A DNA stretch of 64,000 nt from SG8-40 sp963792855 (GTDB lineage: Bacteria > Pseudomonadota > Gammaproteobacteria > Burkholderiales > Eutrophovitaceae), in the NCBI GenBank assembly GCA_963792855.1, contig CAWBXZ010000009.1:1-64000 (forward strand), given 5' to 3'. How positions within the stretch are numbered: the stretch's first letter is position 1; every line of letters begins with the position of its first letter. A program made the position numbers and the translations under genes. Shown in pieces: positions 62,282-64,000 of the stretch. Under the pieces are notes generated by a model that did not search any database, was not told the origin of the DNA, and saw only the letters and a program-made list of their open reading frames with translations.

Positions 62282-62372
62282 GAGAACCCTCGTGGGTTCG
62301 ACCAAACCGCACTGCGTTTTGGGACGCCAGAACAAAGTGATGGCGGTCCCGGCCGTAGAGAGGGATGACTGG
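62282..62372 (+). repeat. Second repeat family, copy 2
   Basis: Matches copy 1 in CCTCGTGGGTTCGAC (62288-62302), GGGACGCCAG and GGCGGTCCCGG, with a divergent middle. The DNA between the copies includes CAATCCCTCTCTCGG, similar to the 3' part of tRNA-Ser. Nothing else is recognisable in 62373-62504. Confidence 0.55.
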
Positions 62373-62504
62373 TGACTGCAAGGCGTTCCCGACACACCAG
62401 CTGGTTCGGCTTGCAAGTCACCGACAGAGCGGCTGCCTCAGCTGATTGAGCGAAGTTGTTATGATCGACGCATGCAACGACCCAGCGAGAGGACGACTGA
62501 CGTG

Positions 62505-63049
62505 ATGAGACCTTCAGCTTTCCCCGGAACTCTTGCCGCCACAGCAATCAGCTACCGCGCTCGTGAACGAGCGAGCTGTGCGTCAAGCTACAAACGATCC
62601 CGACGTCGCCGAACCGTCGGCACGCCTGGACCCCGCCAGGAGTGTTCTTGTGTCCACCCGGCCCGATGGGCGGTTCGAGCCAAACGGAATATCCGAATTC
62701 CGGGAGAATGACCGTGAACGAAGTGAAGAAAGCATTTTCCGCTCATGCGCACAAGGTTGACGCCACCGAAAATTGCCATGGGGACGATTGCCTGAGCGTG
62801 GCCAAAGCGGGAGGCTATGGCTACTACGTCAGACCGGAAATACTCCATTGGGAAGACCGCGCGACCGAGTGGTCCGGCCTATCCGACCAGATCGAAATCC
62901 AGCTTGTCGTTTTTGACGTCGGATCCGGAACGGAGTTGGCTAATGTTTCCTATCACGGCAAGAGCAAGTGGCTGACTTTTGGAGGCGATCACCCGCAAGA
63001 CTTGCTTCCGGAACCGACAACGCAATACGTGAACTCCCTGTACAAGTAA
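62505..63049 (+). pseudogene. DUF4823-type lipoprotein gene, frameshifted
   Basis: The intact frame 62642-63049 encodes TEYPNSGRMTVNEVKKAF...GGYGYYVRPEILHWEDRATEWSG...GKSKWLTFGGDHPQDLLPEPTTQYV, which matches my memory of DUF4823 proteins. The preceding part of the family (PDVAEPSARLDPARSVLV...STRPDGRFEP) is in another frame. Removing one A from the AAA at 62684-62686 joins them as GRFEPTEYPNSG. The presumed start ATG 62505, with AGAGGA upstream, begins a hydrophobic signal (MRPSAFPGTLAATAIS) in a third frame, so a second indel near 62555 is likely. Either a decayed gene or base errors. Confidence 0.65.
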
Positions 63050-63296
63050 CGGCAACGGATCAGCGGGCGGGACCCTGGGCCGTCAGATCGATCTCTTCGG
63101 CATCTGCAAGCGGAGGATCCGGATGGTCTGGCCGCAATACCGAATGGCAGCGGACACGCAATTCGCGGATGACAGAACGGCGGTGTCCAGCCGCTAATGA
63201 CCCATCGGTAATTGCGGAAGTGTACCCATACCGCCTCGCTTCACTGAGGAACAGTCTTGCGGGCGACTGGCGGCACGAAAAAGGAGGTCTTGTACT

Positions 63297-63359
63297 ATGG
63301 CATTGACTTTCGGTGACAGCACACGGACATTTCGTCACTTGCGACAATGCAAGACCTGA
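63297..63359 (+). CDS. Possible 20-aa ORF with strong ribosome-binding site
   Basis: ATG at 63297 is preceded by AAAAAGGAGGTCTTGTACT, a near-perfect Shine-Dalgarno about 8 nt away. It encodes only 20 residues (MALTFGDSTRTFRHLRQCKT), with no similarity that I recognise. It may be the start of a truncated gene. The rest of 63050-63450 shows no gene, only an inverted repeat at 63384-63420. Confidence 0.25.
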   Translation: MALTFGDSTRTFRHLRQCKT

Positions 63360-63383
63360 CCCCATTCTGTTCGGAATGTGCAG

Positions 63384-63420
63384 GCCAAACACAACCTCGC
63401 CGAAACGGGGTTGTGTTGGC
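63384..63420 (-). terminator. Inverted repeat after the secreted-protein gene
   Basis: GCC-AAACACAACC (63384-63396) pairs with GGTTGTGTTGGC (63409-63420). It lies 30 nt past the stop of the minus-strand gene ending at 63450. There is no T-run, so termination is uncertain. Confidence 0.45.
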
Positions 63421-63449
63421 CCAGTGGCTTTTTCTACTTCCTGCTCTCT

Positions 63450-64000
63450 CTACCACCATGGACGCGGATCGAGGTTATCGTCTTCCGTAATCTTCTTGCC
63501 TTTAATCGCTGGTTCACTGTCAGTCGCTTCTTCAAACTCTTCCTCGTCTTTTCCGGGTCGCAAACAAATAGAATCCGTCCCCTGGAACGCAGTGCCGTAC
63601 AACAGATTCCCGGTCAGCGTCGCCTCTGTGTCGCTATCCGGCATCCAGTTCGTTGCGTTGTCCTCGAACTGGCAAATCAAATCCCAGTAGCCGTCAATGT
63701 TTGTGTCCTCCAGGTGACACTGCAAATCACCCTTCTCATTTTCCCGGACTTCAAGTCCCGCAAAAGACAGAGTTGTCTGGTCAATCGTGTGAACGTCAAA
63801 CTCGGCGCTGCCCAAAACGGCTACGGGAATGACGCCATGACCGTTGATGTTTAAGCAGTTGGGATCGCTGCCTGGTTTGACGTCTATAGTTACTGATGCG
63901 GATACGGGTGGTGCCGGCGTGATGTTGTAGTGAATATTGTCGATCTCATAATCATCGCCTGAAGGCTGCGACTGGTCCGGCTGCACGATTATTCTTGCGA
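63450..64000 (-). CDS. Secreted protein C-terminal domain (5' end beyond window)
   Basis: The frame is open to the right edge; only the last 183 codons or so are visible, with no start seen. ARIIVQPDQSQPSGDDYEID precedes a domain beginning SVTIDVKPGSDPNCLNINGHGVIPVAVLGSAEFDVHTIDQTTLSF, a recurrent module of large secreted proteins in environmental bacteria, whose acidic residues (EDTNIDGYWDLICQFE) suggest calcium binding. The C-terminus is acidic, ending DDNLDPRPWW, with no PEP-CTERM or sorting motif. Function unknown. Confidence 0.75.
   Translation of the reverse strand, partial: ARIIVQPDQSQPSGDDYEIDNIHYNITPAPPVSASVTIDVKPGSDPNCLNINGHGVIPVAVLGSAEFDVHTIDQTTLSFAGLEVRENEKGDLQCHLEDTNIDGYWDLICQFEDNATNWMPDSDTEATLTGNLLYGTAFQGTDSICLRPGKDEEEFEEATDSEPAIKGKKITEDDNLDPRPWW

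Overview
The window is a chromosomal segment of a Betaproteobacterium. The evidence is the gene orders ratA-rnfH / smpB / guaB-guaA, rimP-nusA-infB-rbfA-truB-rpsO-pnp, alaC-hom-thrC, dapC-dapD-pilU-dapE-prmB and ffs-dnaX-ybaB-recR, together with the 16S/23S signatures. Genus cannot be fixed from the sequence alone. Most of it is GC-rich and densely coding. The two window edges (1-1960 and 61.6-64 kb) look like accessory DNA.

Layout. 1-1960: two secreted-type amidohydrolases in AT-richer DNA, one cut by the window edge and one decayed. 2.0-5.1 kb: guaA/guaB (GMP synthesis). 5.2-7.4 kb: two small exported proteins, rnfH, ratA, smpB. 7.6-12.9 kb: YciO-family protein, M50 protease, trpS, a DUF1223 protein and a gamma-glutamyltransferase. 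13.0-16.7 kb: a TPP enzyme divergent from a lactate permease. 16.8-25.4 kb: the translation/RNA-decay operon rimP to pnp, with an attenuator-like leader. 25.5-31.8 kb: one rRNA operon on the minus strand, in transcription order tRNA-fMet, 16S, tRNA-Ile, tRNA-Ala, 23S, 5S. 31.9-36.9 kb: orphan ParA, scpB, scpA, clpB (frameshifted). 37-43.9 kb: a heme-type DUF3365 protein, nadC, a methyltransferase, thrC, hom, alaC, a Mth938-type protein. 44-48 kb: MoxR ATPase, DUF58 protein, transglutaminase. 48.3-53.8 kb: the succinylase DAP/lysine genes dapC, dapD, dapE, with pilU and prmB. 53.7-57.6 kb: rluB, recR, ybaB, dnaX, 4.5S RNA. 57.7-61.6 kb: class I fumarase and acetyl-CoA synthetase. 61.6-64 kb: tRNA-Ser with a 5' half-copy, two dispersed repeat families, a frameshifted DUF4823 lipoprotein gene and the end of a secreted protein.

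The genes describe purine, threonine/lysine and NAD synthesis, translation and ribosome maturation, chromosome segregation, and growth on small organic acids (lactate permease, acetyl-CoA synthetase, fumarase). No phage, CRISPR array, insertion sequence or defence system was seen. The most unusual items are a ~264-nt insertion in helix 25 of the 23S rRNA, a hairpin-bearing repeat family found beside RNA genes (next to partial copies of 5S and tRNA-Ser), a Cys-rich insert in threonine synthase, and at least three genes each interrupted by a single-base indel. The indels may be real decay or assembly error.
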